Shown here piece by piece: positions 34,704-48,965 of a stretch of 64,000 nt of DNA. The notes beneath the pieces are model-generated. The model ran no database searches, was not told where the DNA came from, and saw only the letters and a program-made list of their open reading frames with translations. This stretch comes from Saururus chinensis (lineage: Eukaryota; Streptophyta; Magnoliopsida; Piperales; Saururaceae), in the NCBI GenBank assembly GCA_035235625.1, contig CP141143.1:37805178-37869177 (forward strand), read 5' to 3'. Position 1 is the stretch's first letter, and every line of letters starts with the position of its first letter. The translations under genes were made by a program, and so were the position numbers.

Positions 34704-37700
34704 TATCACGACGTGACACATACCAACCCCAAGCCGAACCCGGTGAAAGGGGAAAGCAACATGCGGCTTGACGAAGTATCGTTGGATTATAGAAGACTTA
34801 ACCCATCCTTGGGTAGAATACTATGAAGTTGCGTACATATATTTTATACAAAAATAAAATGAGCAAATAAAAAGACTACTAATTAAATATTAGTCTACAC
34901 ATATACCCACAAACTTTGGTATAATCAGCCCACACGTAGCTAAAATATGAGTCTAAGCCTACATATGGCTAAATAGAGTCTAAGCCAACATTGGCTAAAT
35001 AGAGTCTAAAATAGTCTAAAGCATAGTCTCAACATGACATGTAAATCAACAATATAATCAAGACATCTCTATAAAACTCATCCCTTCAAAGGACAACACC
35101 ATCCCCATGTTCCATAAAGAGCCTGTTCGAGCAACCTACATAGCACAATATGCAGCCCCAAAATAAAATAGAAACAAGCGGGGTGAGCCACAAGGTCAGC
35201 AAAGGTTTTAATGTGAAAGGTAAATCCAAAATGAGATCATAGGTATAATAAAATAATACTCATCTCATAAACATCCACAATGCCTATTTCTTATAGGATA
35301 ACCACATAAACCTATGCATTCATGTCATAATTTATATTCCATAAGCATCTACTAAAGCTACCTGTATATCATGCCACCTGAATACCATACTAGACATGAC
35401 ATATCTCATTATCACATATTTATGCCACCTACATATCATACTATACATGACATATCTCATCATCACATATAAACCTAATGCTTAAATATGTAAAATTCAC
35501 AATTATAATCAAATCCTACACGATACATTTCTCAACATAAACATATCATGCATATTTATTTCTCAATGAAAACATTCACCCTATAAATCAAGTGTCTCAA
35601 GCACACTATCTTGCATATCATGCTAATTCATGCCATATCCACATGTGCAATATAAGTTTCATTCTTCCTATACAACCTAAGTAAATGAGCATTATAATCC
35701 ATAAACATGTAACAATCGATGACAAATGTTTCATAATTGAGAAAAATAATAAAACCACTCACCAAGGACAATCCCTTGCGGTGAATGTCCAAATTCCATA
35801 AAGGAAGACTTGAGCGTTGGGGAAGTTACTTCTTTGTTCACCAAGGGCAATCCTTAGAAAGTAAAATCTGAATTCCATAAAGGAAAATTAGAGTAGTCTG
35901 CTTGCCAAGGACAAACTTTGCGGAGAATGTCAGAATTCCTATAAAGAAAAACTAGGGCAGTATGCTCTCTAAGGACAATCTCTTGCAGGGAGAGTCTGAA
36001 TTCTACAAAGGAAAACTAGATTATTATGCTTGCCAAGGACAATCTCTTGCTGGGAGAGTCCGAATTCTACAAATAAAAACTAGAGCACAAGGTAAACCAA
36101 TGCACGCAGACAGACCATACTGGATTCTTAAGGTCCAGATAACTTAATAAATAAACTCACACCGCAATTGGCTCATCTCAACCCTGGGAGGCACCATATT
36201 CTTAAAGGAACTTAAAAAGAAATCATGTCATTTCGGACTCAAAATCGATTTGATAAGCCTTCAAACAATTTAATTTGATATCTAATGTTATCTAATTTCG
36301 TCTAATCAATTAATCACGGATAATCACAATTAATCCTTGTTTATAAATCATATTTGTGATGCATGCTACATGATAAATACGTGAGCAAATGTTGAACAAG
36401 TCAAAGTATAAGCAAACATGCTCAAATTAGTCCACATGTACATGAAACATGATCCATTGTGTCCACTAACATCATGAACCTCTACACAAGAGTGTACATA
36501 AATAATAGTGTCCCAAACTAAGCTAAAACATGTGAAATATGAACAAGCTACAATCAAGGTTAGATAAACAAACTTCCATAATTTATCATAGTCCTACCCT
36601 ACTCAAATCATTGAGTAAATATGATCACAACATTGACAATACGAGTTCAAGACAAATATTACATCATGCTAGACTTAGATAAGTATAAACATCACCATAC
36701 TTAAGCTAGTACATGAGAACATGATTTAGCTAAAATTAACATAACATGTGCAAACATATATATACATCATCATGGTTAAACCTACTATAATAATCAAGAA
36801 ATCATGAAGTAGTCATCAAACATTAATTTAAAACAAGTAGAATAACATGCTAAAATTAAGCAAATATAACCGAAATCATACTTGAGCTAAATTACAAATT
36901 CCAAGATGGTCTTCATGAAATCACAACAACATTTATAGATAATAATAATATATTTTGATCATAAGAAATTAGATTCATGAAGAGAGAACAAGAAATGACA
37001 AAAATATGCAAGAATGGCAAATATTGCCATTTGGCCGTTCGAACACCAGGCCATTCAATTGACCAGACTGGTCGTTTGAATGGTAGGAATGTCTATTGGG
37101 CCGTTAAAATGCCCTTAACAATTCACTTTATGCCCATTTCTGGTTCCCCCCTCACAAAAATTAATCCAAAATACCTAAAAATTTTAGGAAAATTCTAAAA
37201 TCACCCTAAACCTTTATGATATCAAGATACAAACCTAAACATGGTAGATCTAACCATTCTTAAGCCAAATGATAAAAAATCAACATAAATTACATGCTTT
37301 TAATTATCCACCATTAAAGCACATAAATAAGCAAGAACCCAGTTAAACCATTAAAAAATGCAATCCAATGCATAATACCACATGAGATGAAAACCCCTTG
37401 CCTTTAAGAAAACCTTAAATAAAAAATGAAGCTTTAGTCTTCAAGAAACCTGACCCAAAATTAGGGTTTTGTTTCATACTTAATTAAAATTGGCTGTTAA
37501 GTTTAAACAACCTTGAAAATGAGTAGATCTATGATTTCCTTTGATTAAAAACAAAAATCACCCGTTTAGGGTTTGGAATAGAGACTACAAACAATATTTC
37601 TAATGAAATAAATTAAGAATCTATTTGGGGGAAAGTGAAGATTAGAGAAATTAAGAGTAAAACCAGAAGATTGGGGCTAAAAACTCACCTAAATCGGAGT

Positions 37701-38202
37701 TTTCTCTTTGGGTAGTGGGGTTAGGGCACCACTTTGCCTCCTAGCACAACCCATTCCATTTGGGAAATGGGCTAGGGTTTTCTTTATATAGTAAATTATT
37801 GGGTTATGTGTACAAACTGTTGGGCTGTAAATATAAATTATAACACCCTAAGTAGCTAATTTGGGTAATTTTAGGGCTAAAAATGAGTTTAATAATTCCA
37901 AAACTCTTTTAAATAAAATAAATAAAGTTTTGGGTCATGTAGGTCACACTTTGTCCAATCGTGGCAGTGGAGCCAAAGGTTGGGATCCACATCCTTAATT
38001 TATGAAAATTTTCCATAAAATCTCTAAAAGAGGATAAATCAAGTTTGATATTAAAACTTATAAAAATAAAATTAAACCTTGTTAAAACCATAATTACTAA
38101 CCCTTAACCCCAAAATCAAGTCAAACAGGCAAATTTAAGTAAACCACACAACAACACACAATTAAATAGAAATTAAACAGGGTTAAAGTTAGAGATCTTA
38201 CA
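34704..38202 (-). mobile_element. Solo LTR A2 (family A, 3.5 kb) nested in B2
   Basis: Family A termini in reverse orientation, with exact target duplication ATTAT (34699-34703 and 38203-38207). It carries a roughly 65-bp repeat array (35757-36090), a TTCGAA cluster (37031-37115) and a TATA-like motif near 37785 on the minus strand. No internal domains. Confidence 0.9.
35757..36090 (-). repeat. About five 60-70-bp repeats inside LTR A2
   Basis: Units share CCAAGGACAATC, GAATGTCC or GAGAGTCC, GAATTC and AAAGGAAAACTAGA. The equivalent array in element E lies at 47330-47600 in the opposite orientation. Confidence 0.85.
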
Positions 38203-38318
38203 ATTATGTGATAAGTTTTTATAAGATTGTGATAGAGTTCCAAAAGACAAGTGTAACAGGTCTTGAACCACTCAAATCGGACATCAAGGCCGTAAGTTAT
38301 GACCTTATAAAGTGTGAC

Positions 38319-41300
38319 TATCACACACCGGCAACAGCCTGCCCCGAGCCGAACCTGGTCCAACGGCCGGTTGAAACACACAAGGGCGACAAGATTGTTG
38401 TTTTAGCACGTTGTGGAAGTCTTAACCCCTCTAGTGGATGAATTACATATACGAAGTCGCCCACCTTAAGTCCTTTGGGCAAGAGAAATAAAGAAAAATA
38501 AAAGAGGATAATATCTCCGAAATAAATCCTCACTCTCAACCCACATACATTACAACCTGAGCCGACATATGGCTCAAAATCTAAAAATCTGGAACATATC
38601 TAGGATCATGAGAAATACACGAGTCTGAAACATAATCGTCCATACATAGTTTTCTAGTATCATCAAAGCATAAATTAACAAGCACAATAAGGTCCAACGA
38701 CATCCATGCCTACTCAAATGCATATCCCGATCGTCCCTCATATAGGGGATCTTGGTCAACTATATGTCGTACCATGCATCCCCAAAATAAAACACAGAAA
38801 GAGGGGTGAGTAAAACTCAGTAAGGTTTGAAATATGGTACGTTAATAAGAAAATAATCAAAGCACATCAACATGTTAATTCAGATCCACATTTCACATAA
38901 TATCACTAATTCTGATTAATTCCCTTACCATACCCCTGCTTCCTCATAAGTAATTATCTTGCATACATGTATCTCATAAATACTAATCATGGCACAAATA
39001 ATCACATTATGGCATAGCATCCATCCTACATAATAAGTGATTCTCACACAATTATGTCATCCATAATCATTACATATCACCTACATGAGAAGTGTTTATC
39101 ACACATTCAGATTGTGCATAAACATCACATATAACCTGCACGGGAAGTGTCTCTAACACACATTCAAATCATGCATAAACATCACAAATAACTTGTATGA
39201 GAAGTGTCCCTACCACACAATCATATTATGCATATTCATCACATTTAACCTGCACGAGAGGTGTCTCTACCACACAATCATATCATGCATAATCATAATC
39301 CACTAACATGCATATCAAGTGTCTCTAACACACAATTATAACCATACAAGTCGATAAAAACAACCTTGCTTGATCGGCCAAAGCAGAAGCAATCCCTGCA
39401 GACTCCAAACAATCCCCAACAGAAAAGTTTGAAGAAATACCGTAGTTTGGGTAATTTCCCTAATAGGGAATATTACCCCCTAGTGAGCCAGTGTACTCGG
39501 CTACACTAGCCTGGATTCTCAAGGTCCAAATGGTCTCAATCGTTTATCTACTTATAGCATTGCCACTCTTCTCAACCCGGGGAGGAAAACCCGTCCTCAA
39601 GGGACATAAAACCTTGTCCTTTCGGACGTAAAACTGAATTGATAAGCTTATGATCGATTAATCCGGCAAGCAATATCACACAATTGCATTCAATTGATCA
39701 ACACGACTAATCTCGATTAAAGTCTCATTCGTAAATCCATCCCATGATGCATGAAACATGGTACATACGTGAGCAATACCTACATGAATTCTAATTCCTG
39801 GAACATGCTCCCATCAGCCCTACATGCATCATATTTAACCATGAATATCAACAATTACCATGATTACTCCTCATGTGTGTGTGTTCAAGATTGAAACATT
39901 CATTTCTAAGCATATAACCATGCCTTGTAGATAACCCACAAGACACTACACATATGCTCTTTAACATCTAATCATGACTCCTAACTGAAATCATGAGTGA
40001 AAGCTATCAAAAAACATCAATCAAGTCAAGTGCAACCTCATGCTAAACCTATATAAGCATATTCACACCACTTAAAGCTAGACATGACATCATCATTCTC
40101 CCATAATTTAATCACATTATAAGAAGACATACAAGTCCATTCTCATGCTATAATCTTGCTAGAATCATGCTTAAAATATAAGGAATGAGGGACTCATGAA
40201 TTCAAGATAAGCAAGCAACATGCAATTTCATATGATACTTAAATATTCTTCATAATTTTCAACATCAATATCATGCCCTTCCACTAGCTCATTCTAGCAT
40301 AAATTACTCAGCATGGACATAAGAAATGATATTTAAGAGTAAAAACTAAAAAATGGACAAAATAGCAAAAATCCCCCAATCTGTTGTGTTGGCGTTCAAA
40401 CGCCCTGCAAGGCCGTTTGTACGACCGACCATTCAATTGGCCTGTCTAGTCGTTCGATCGGCTACCTGGCCATTCAATTGCCATAACTGCAATGTCTGGT
40501 TTGTCTTCCCCACTTCGAAATCAAAACCGAAACTTCACATACACTTTATAAATCATTGAATCTCATCCTCAAACTTTATGATAATTAAATCCATGAGTAG
40601 AGAACATAAAATCTAGCAATCACTAAATAAAAACAAGAAATCTGATCAATGATTAAACCTTTCTCAAACCGCCATTAAAGCTCATAAGCATGAAACCCAC
40701 TTCAAACTCTATCAAAACTCAAATCCGAAATTACAATCACGTTTGGGATGAAAGTACTTACCTTCAACAAGCTTCTTCACTCGAAATAGCTCCTCTAACA
40801 CATTCAAAACCTATCCAACATATGATTTTTATTAATACCTTCATAAATCTGATTTAAAATACCTAAATCCTTCAAAAACTAGTAGATCTAGTTTTCAAGA
40901 AGCTAAAAAACGAAATCTCCTTCATTAGGGTTTGAAATAATAGTTCAAATCAGTAGCTTTTTGAGTATAAATCGAGATTACACTATAATAATAGAAGAGA
41001 TATGGAAGATTTAAGAAAAAACCCTAAGAGATTAATGAAATATTAAGCAAATCCATACCTTAATCTCCTTTATCTTTTTGGAAAATGGGGATTAGGCTTC
41101 TAAGCTCTTGGTCTTAGCCCTTTCCTAATTGGGAAAGTGGCTGAGCTATCCATTTTATTGTAAAGGGTGGAGTAAACCTAATGAATTAGTAGGGTACAAA
41201 TAGGATTTACTACTAAACATGAAAAAAACTTTCTTATTTTAAACCAAATTGAAGTCTAAAAATTTTAAAATAATTATTCTCTATCTTAGGATGATGTTAA

Positions 41301-41569
41301 GGTCATTTAGGGCTAATAAACCAAAATTTACACGTGGGGTCCACAGTGTGTGCTGCCTCCTAACTTTTCGGGAAAATACTAAAAATTCCAAAAAAAAATT
41401 AAATGACTTAAATTAACTTAAAAACTATAAATGTGAAGAAAATTTTAGTTAAAATATTTTTTAACTACTTTATTTTAAAAATAGTCAAAACCAATCAGAA
41501 TTAGCATTAAAAAACACATAATCTATTAAATAGAGTAAAATCAACCGGTTCAAGTTTAGGGATCTTACA
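38319..41569 (-). mobile_element. Solo LTR A3 (family A, 3.25 kb) nested in B2
   Basis: Reverse-oriented family A LTR ending GGGATCTTACA. The flanks GTGAC and ATGAC form a 5-bp duplication with one difference. Removing the insert restores family B sequence that aligns with B1 without a gap. It contains a repeat array (39020-39345) and a TTCGAA cluster (40390-40480). Confidence 0.88.
39020..39345 (-). repeat. About five to six roughly 60-bp repeats inside LTR A3
   Basis: Units share GAAGTGTCTCTAACACACA and ATCATGCATAAACATCACA, with moderate divergence. Confidence 0.8.
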
Positions 41570-43119
41570 ATGACACATGGGCGGACCCATATTCAAAGTG
41601 CAAGATAACCTACCTATGCGGGGTCTTATTTTGCAGGTCTCATCTACACAAGTCCATAGGTACCAAAAATGCACGATTCTGACTTATGGTTGCAAAGATA
41701 TCACATTATGAAATTTTGAATGGAAAAAATAATAAAAAAGGGGATGATGCACTGCTAGCATAAGCTGAGCTAGCCGGCGCGTGCCTTGCAAGATCGGGGC
41801 CGCACAATCATGGGTTGGCTGCGTGACAATTGGCGGGTCTACATGTTGGGTCCGAGTCACTGGGACCAGGGCCTGGGTGGCATGCACAATGCGCGTTTGA
41901 CATGCGTAGTGCATGCATCGCAATACCAACGCACAACACATGGAACCACCCACACGTGCCGCTACAAAAAGGAGCCAGGGTCCAATTTTTTTGCTATTTT
42001 CCAGTTTCCCACTTTTCAAACTTCTTTTCCTCCATTCTAAGCCATTTTAAGTCTGAACCGAGTTGTTCAATAGACATTCTTCATTAAATCGAGCCTACCA
42101 GATTGCATGGTGTTATCATTTTCACTGTTTGAGGCCTCTATAATTACGAAATTAATACCCAAGATTAAGATAGGGGGTTAAACTCTAGACTTATGTTCTA
42201 CTCATAGATGTTAACTCTTCTAAATTATTTTACTCTCATATGTTTAAGAGCTTTGTTTTATGGAAAGAAATTATGTCTATGAAATGATTTGCATGTTCTA
42301 TGCTATGTTTGGGTTGCGTGTACTCCACGGGTAGTTCCTTGGCGTAAGAACCAAGAATTATGATAAGGATTTGATTGCCATTGGGAAAAATAATCAACAA
42401 GTGGCGTGCATAGTTATGGAGCATTATGGGAAAGTTCCTATCCTAAGTGGCCTTTGTTGAGCGCAGGGGTAGGCCGGACATTAGGTATCACGGTTTTCAA
42501 ATTTGATTTTGAATTGACTTGCTTTTGAATGAATTATTTTCTAATAAATGATTATGTGAAAGATTATAATTATTTTTCATGGATTCTTGTTTAGCATGTT
42601 TTTAGATTTTAGTTCAACCTATTTAGTATTATTATACTTACCCACCCCTAGATTTTGCAGGTGATGCAGTGAGGGCGGAAGTGAAAGAGGAAAAGATTTC
42701 CAAATGAATTATCTATTTGTTGCTTTAGAAAACTGTGTAATTATTTTTGTGACTCATGTTTAAAGGCATGATATGCCTAAAAATTTTAAAACTCTATATG
42801 ACTACTAGCACTATGCATAGTGGTCCTTGGCATATATAATTATATTATGTTCCATTGAATCCATTAATTTCATTATGTAGTTATGATATATATTTTTGGC
42901 TGTGTGATGACTCCATTATATGCTATGATATGACGATGTGTCTTGTTTGAGTTTTCTGGTTGTATTGCACCGATGTCCATGACATTCCATCACGTGCGTG
43001 ATAATACGCATGTCAAACGATGATATTATGGTTATTATATTATATATTAAATGGCGGCTGTCACACCTTTATTTGGTTCCACATCACTTGCAACCCCAAC
43101 AATCGCGTCTATGTTTGTT

Positions 43120-43650
43120 TATGCTTTCTGCCTTCTTCCCATGCCTCCAACTTCATTGCGACCATTGCCAAGCATGCCTTTATCGGTGCCGAATTCAACA
43201 CCCCATGGTTCCTCATCTCATCCTTCTTATCTTTCAAATTGCTTTGTCTCTGCATCTCCATGACACTCTCTTATATATATCATTTTTCTTATATACTTGT
43301 TTGATGAAACAATGTAACTCCATTAATGCTATTTGTCTACTTTGTTTCTTGTCACTTGTCTTGCTATTTCTTGACAAGTGTGGCCATTGTAAGATACTTA
43401 CATAGTTCCTTATATCAATTTTTTTTTTTTAAAATTGTTTATGATCATATTTTACTTGTGCATCTAGTATGAGAAAGCAACATTGGTTTTAGCTAGGCAT
43501 GACCCTGCATTGGTTTTGCCCAAGGTTGATGTAATTGAGGAGAGGAACAAAGGGATTCCTGGCCACCTTGTAGTGAAAGGCTTCCCCACGATAAACATAT
43601 TGTGAAATGGTGGAAAGGTTGTTCGAACATATGAGATATATGTGATGTAA
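43120..43650 (+). pseudogene. Protein disulfide isomerase (PDI) pseudogene fragment
   Basis: Two blocks read as the first thioredoxin domain of plant PDI, the endoplasmic-reticulum enzyme that forms disulfide bonds. 43143-43208 gives ASNFIATIAKHAFIGAEFNT followed by PW. 43379-43393 gives the active-site CGHCK. After a T-rich intron-like gap ending in CTAG at 43467, 43468-43641 gives YEKATLVLARHDPALVLPKV and then VVKGFPTINIL and NGGKVV. Faults: a stop codon at 43603-43605, about 170 bp of foreign-looking sequence between the PW and CGHC, and no downstream domains. The retained intron shows it came from genomic DNA, not a processed transcript. The B2 target site is only about 50-70 bp upstream, so the 5' part may have been separated by that insertion. 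Confidence 0.85.
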
Positions 43651-43949
43651 TTAGTCCATTACGATGATCAAAACTTTATGTAAATTTTAGCTTTAGGCGT
43701 CTTACTAGATATTGTAGTCAAGTAAGATTTGGAATGAAGAATTGAAAAATAAGAGCAGACGTGTTCTGAAATTTCAAGATTGAAGAATATATTGAGCGGT
43801 AAAGGAAAAAAGTATAATTTTATACACTCATGTATACTAATCACTTAATTTTTTATTAATAATAATTATTTAAACTGATTTTGAAGTTTTTTATAAAAAT
43901 AGGGAAATTTTGGGAAATCTATTCTTCATCGATCGATCGATTGCTCATG
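43651..43949. other. AT-rich spacer, nothing recognised
   Basis: No gene or clear repeat boundary. A GATCGATCGATC run lies at about 43929-43941, close to the start of the Copia LTR. Confidence 0.4.
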
Positions 43950-44880
43950 AACATACACCAAGGTTCAATTGATTAGAACTTGGAATTTTCTTCTAATTTT
44001 TTTGCCGATATTTTTCATATTGATTGATATTTCGGAGAGATTAATCACTTGATGAATTTCATACAAACAAAAATAGTGACAGATTGATCACTATTGGAAC
44101 CATTCAATTGCTGCCTTTTTAAAGTTGTTCAGTTTTAGCATTCTAGAAAATAAACTATTCCATGTTGAACTCTATGACTTTAACCAACTTAATGAACTAT
44201 ATAAGGACTAGGTAAAAATGAACTTGAGGGAAGGAAAACTTAGAAATTGAGAGAAGAAAAAGGGGGAGTCCTTTTACTTTAGTTTTCCATCAAAATCATC
44301 ATTGTTCTTAAGTGAATAGTTTTAATTGTGATTGAATCATAAGAGAGACACAAAAAAGAGTATTTTCACACACAAAGTTGAGGAGATTGTCAGCTAAGTT
44401 TTTAATGAGAGATTGAAGATACTCAAAGCGAAATCAATAATCAAGAGAAGCTTGATTGAGGAGACTAGAAGAAGACAAAGACAAAGAAATGATGGAGAAA
44501 ACTTCAAGACTTGGAGAACAAGACATGAAGGCCAACAACAAAAAAGGAGGAGATTTAAACAATATGAAGTTGTGTTAGAGTTTTCTAGAAAGGTTGGTAG
44601 TTGCTTGTGTCATGGAAAAAGTCTTGTTTGCTAGTGCATTGATTAGGCCAAGAGTGGTTGTTGTGGTTTTTCACCCTAGTTGAGGTTTTCCATGTAAGAT
44701 TTCTTGTGTGAATTTGCATTATTGTAGTATAATATTTGATTGATAAAATAGTAATGACATACGTTAAAGGTTGATTGTTGTTTCTGCCATATAAGAAATT
44801 CCTTCTCAAAGAGGCTAGAAATTTTAATTTTTACTCTTGTTAAGCACGAGGGTTAGGAGCAATCTAGTATCAGCTTAGTT
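43950..44880 (+). mobile_element. Copia LTR (approximate limits)
   Basis: Homologous in inverted orientation to 56460-57200: shared landmarks are AAGGCCAACAA, AGTCCTTTT after an AAACTTAGAAATTGAGAGAAG block, and AGTGCATTGATTAG. It lies upstream of a Copia-type gag, as a 5' LTR should. A TAGTATCAGCTTAG block at about 44870 may be the primer site. The ends were not pinned down. Confidence 0.5.
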
Positions 44881-47329
44881 GTAGAGGGATATTAAACTCT
44901 CAATTGGTAGCTAAGGATCTTTTCAATTTATGTCTTGCCATTTGTCTAGTTTTGCATGCTTATTACAAGATACTTGTGTCTATTTTGCTTAATCTTACTT
45001 GTTTTTGCTTCCTAGAGATAAATTTGCTTTTGTTAGGGTTTGCTTCTTAATCTTTGATTAATTTGTTGTTTTTGCTTCCGACGGATAAATTTTCTTGCTA
45101 GCTGATTTCACCCTAGGTTGTGCTTCCCTTGCTCTTACAAAATTATCTTTGTATTGGCTTGATTAAAGTTAGTTGTTTGGTTATTTTTCTTGTTTTTGAT
45201 TGAAATAGATTTTTCAAGTAACACCATGGCTGAGCATGGGGACTTATGAAATCCATGAATCAACTACCTTTGTTTGATGGCCAAAATTTCTCCTATTGGA
45301 AGAATTGAATGAGAGCCATAATTCAAGTTATAATGGAAACACATGGAAAGCTGTGATTAAAAGCTAGAATCCACCAATGAGAAAAGACAAAGATGGTAGT
45401 TTAATTCTAAAAGATGAGAGTGAATGGGATGTTCATGAGACTAAACTTGTAAACAACTATAAAGCCCTAAGTGTAAGATCTCTAACCTTAACCCGTTTAG
45501 TTTTGATTTAATTGCATGTTATTGTGTGGTTTTGCTTGAATTTGTCGGTTTTACTTGATTTTAGGGTTAAGGGTTTGTAATGATGTTTTAATGAGGTTCA
45601 ATTTCATTTCTATGAGTTTTAATTATCAAACTTAATTTATTCTATTTTAGAAAATTATTGGGATTTTATGGAAATTTTTCATAAATTTAGGGTGTCGACC
45701 CCACCGTGGGTCCATGTCCAACTTTGGATAGTGAGTGTCCCACATGACCCTAAACTTCCCTTATTTTATTTTAATGAGTTTCAGAATTTTTAAACATGTT
45801 TTTAGCTTTAAAAAGAGCCTAATTAGCCATTTAAGGTGTATTGTATTTACAACCTAACATTTCATATTTATACCTCAATAGCTTACTATAAAAGGAAAAC
45901 CCTAGCCCATTTTCCAATGGGGAAAGGGTTGTGCTAGGAGGCAAGGTGATGCCCTAATCCCCATTGCCAAAGTGGGGAATCTGACTTAGAGATTCTTAAA
46001 GAGTAGAGCTTCGATTTCGACCCAAGAAATTCTTGAAGGTAAGGGATTTTCATCTCAAGTGGTTTTATGCTTTGGATTTCTTGTTTGAATGGTCTCAAGT
46101 GGGTTCTTGCTTATGTATGTGCTTTAATGGTGGATTAATAAATGCATGCCATTTATGTTGATTTTCTTGTGATTAAGCTTAAGAAGATATCATGAAGTTT
46201 TGAAGTGATTTTAGACTTTTCGTAGCATTTTTAGGTATTTTCGGTTTGGTGTTTGTGAGGTTGAAGATGAACTAGATTAGGACATAAAGTTAACCATTAT
46301 GGGCATTCGAACTACCAAACAAGCATTCAAACAACCTACCATTCGAATGGCCTATCTGGCCTAGCGTTCAAATGGCCCAATAGGGCGTTCGAATGGCCAA
46401 AGGCAATTTTTGCCATTCTTTTATATTTTGTCTATTTCTTGTTCTATTTTAATAAATCTAATTTCTTATGATTAGAAGGAGTTATTATTACCTATAAATG
46501 CTGTTGGGATTGCATGAAGATCATCTTGGAATTTATGATTTAGTTCAAGCATGATCTAAACTATGTTTGGTTAATTTTAGCAATATATTTTATTTGTCAT
46601 AAGTTCATATTTGATGACTACTTCATGATTTATTGATGTTGTCAATAGGTTTGACCATGAGGATGTACATGCATGTTTGCACACATTATGCTAATTATTG
46701 GTAAATCATGTTTCTATGCTCTAGCTTAACTAAAGTGATGTTTATCCTTGCCTAAGTCTAGCGTGATGTTATACTTATCTTGGATTCGTATTTCTATGTT
46801 TCCACTATACTTTCTTCATGATTTTAGTATGGAGGAACTATGATAAAATCATTGATGCATGTATATAGTATTGATTACGATTTGGTAATATTTCACATGT
46901 ATTTTCTTAGACTTGAACACTACCATTATGTACATACTTGTGTAGGTATTTGTGATGATTATTTGACAGCAATGGACCATGATTGATGCACATGTGGACT
47001 AATCTGAACATGTCTCTTGTATTTGGGCTAATGTAGCATTGCTCATGTATGTACCATGTTGTACACATCATGAAAATGATTTATGAATGAGATTATTCAT
47101 GATTAGCCATGTTTAATCGATTGGATGACATTGGTTATAGGATTGATCGATTGAAAGCTTATCGAAATAGATTTGGGTCCGAAAAGACAAGATTTCATTT
47201 TGAGTTCCTTTGGGAAACCTCCCCAGGTTGAGATGAGTTAATTGCGGTATGAGTTTATTTATTAAGTTTATCTAAACCCTAGGAATCCAACAAGGTATGT
47301 CCACATGCACCGGCTTACCACGTGCTCTA

Positions 47330-48080
47330 GGTTTCCTATTTAGAAATCTAACTCTCCCCCACAAGGATTGTCATGAGTAGCATGATACTCGGTTTCCTTT
47401 GTGGCATTTAGACATTCTCAGTCAGGTTTGTCCTGGTGAGCAAGCTGTTATCGTTTCCTATGTGGAATTCAAACATTCCCCACAAGAGACTGTCCCGGTG
47501 AACAACGAGTACTTTCCTAGTCGGGAAGCTTACCCAAACCGCTCTAGTTTCCTTTTGTAGGAATTCGGACCTTCCCCCATTAGGGATCGTCTTGGTGAGT
47601 GGGGTTTGATTGTTTTTATTCAATTATGGGATATTCACCATCGATGGTTTCATGTGTATAGATTATATGCCTAGTTACATAGGTTGTGTAGGGATAATGG
47701 AGGTTATGTGATACATGTGTTTATGGCTTATTTTTCATAGTCTATAAGATAGTATGTTTGAGATACTTGATCTGCAGGGTGAATATTTTCATTGAGAAAT
47801 AAATATGCATTATATGTTTATATTGAGAAGTTATTCACACAGGATGTGATATGATTGTAATTCCACATGTTTACATATGAGGTTTACATATGATGATGAG
47901 ATATGTCATATAGCATGATATGCAGGTGGCTTGATATGTGATGATGAGATATCTCATGTAGCATGATATGCAGGTGACTTGAATATGTGATAATGTGATC
48001 TGTCATATAGCATGATATGTAGTTGACTTGAGCATGTGTTCATGAGATGTGCTAGAGATAGTATGTTATGCATGTGGCAC
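47330..48080 (+). repeat. Two tandem arrays inside the 5' LTR of element E
   Basis: 47330-47600 has about five units with TTCCTATGTGGAATTC, CCCCACAAG and GTCCTGGTGAG-type blocks. 47870-48080 has about four units with ATGAGATATGTCATATAGCA and TGATATGCAGGTG. Matching arrays lie in the 3' LTR at about 53990-54275 and 54560-54730. Confidence 0.85.
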
Positions 48081-48965
48081 AAGTAGATGCTTATAGATGG
48101 TAAATTATGACATGAAAGCACAGGTTTTTGTGGAGAACCCATGATGAAGGGGTATGATGGTTGATTATGTGATGAGTATTATGTGATTTTCTTGTGATGT
48201 CATCTTCGTTTTAATTTCTGTTCTGGCTCACCCCTCTTTGTTGTATTTTTTAGGGCTCCATGCCGTGCCATGCTGGTTGTCTAGATGGACTTTATGTGGA
48301 ACATATGAGAAATGATGTTGCTTAGGAGGGGTTTGTAACGCCCGAGATTTTTCACACATTTTCCTTAAAATTCACGGAAAATTTTTTCAATATAACGTCT
48401 GTAAATCGGAGGAAAAATGACGAAACCAAAACCTGATAAAACAGTTTATAATTTAAAACATTAAACATCCACATACGGTCAATCATCGTACGGCCAAAGC
48501 AAATATCCTCAGGCGCTACTCGAAAACAACCGTACGAATAAATTCTGCTATGATCATAGACTTTTAAATACAAATCACTCCCGGGCATCCCTGAGTACAA
48601 GTCCCATAACAGTCCACTGACTGATCCAAATGAAAGTCCAGAATAAACATCTTATGTTCTCATCTCACCCAATACAGGAGATCGTGGCACAAATAAACTC
48701 GCAGAGAGTCAAGCAGATACCTGAGTCAACGGGAATCAATCCACGGTTGAAACGAGCGTCCATCACCAGGAGCTCTCCGCACAACCTGCAAAACCTCCCG
48801 TACAACGGGGCTAAAAATAGTAGGGTGAGTATTTTCATACTCAGTAGGAAAATACCCAGTAGGGGAAATCCCAAACGGTGAACTCCAAGTTCAAAAATGC
48901 ATGCATCATGCAACTCAAACATGAAGCAATCAACATAATATAATCATATCGTGCACATACGCATA

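Larger units (their letters stand above)
34612..43065 (+). mobile_element. Solo LTR B2 (family B) carrying two nested solo LTRs
   Basis: The family B sequence is in three pieces: 34612-34703, 38203-38318 and 41570-43065. Together they match B1, ending GGCGGCTGTCACA. An exact target duplication CCTTT flanks the whole (34607-34611 and 43066-43070). A2 and A3 inserted independently into it. No coding domains. The host site is immediately upstream of a PDI pseudogene. Confidence 0.88.

Noticed and set aside
42998-43405. 135-codon open frame as a real gene
   Set aside because: Most of it is out of frame with the PDI similarity and starts within LTR B2. Only the CGHCK end matches PDI.
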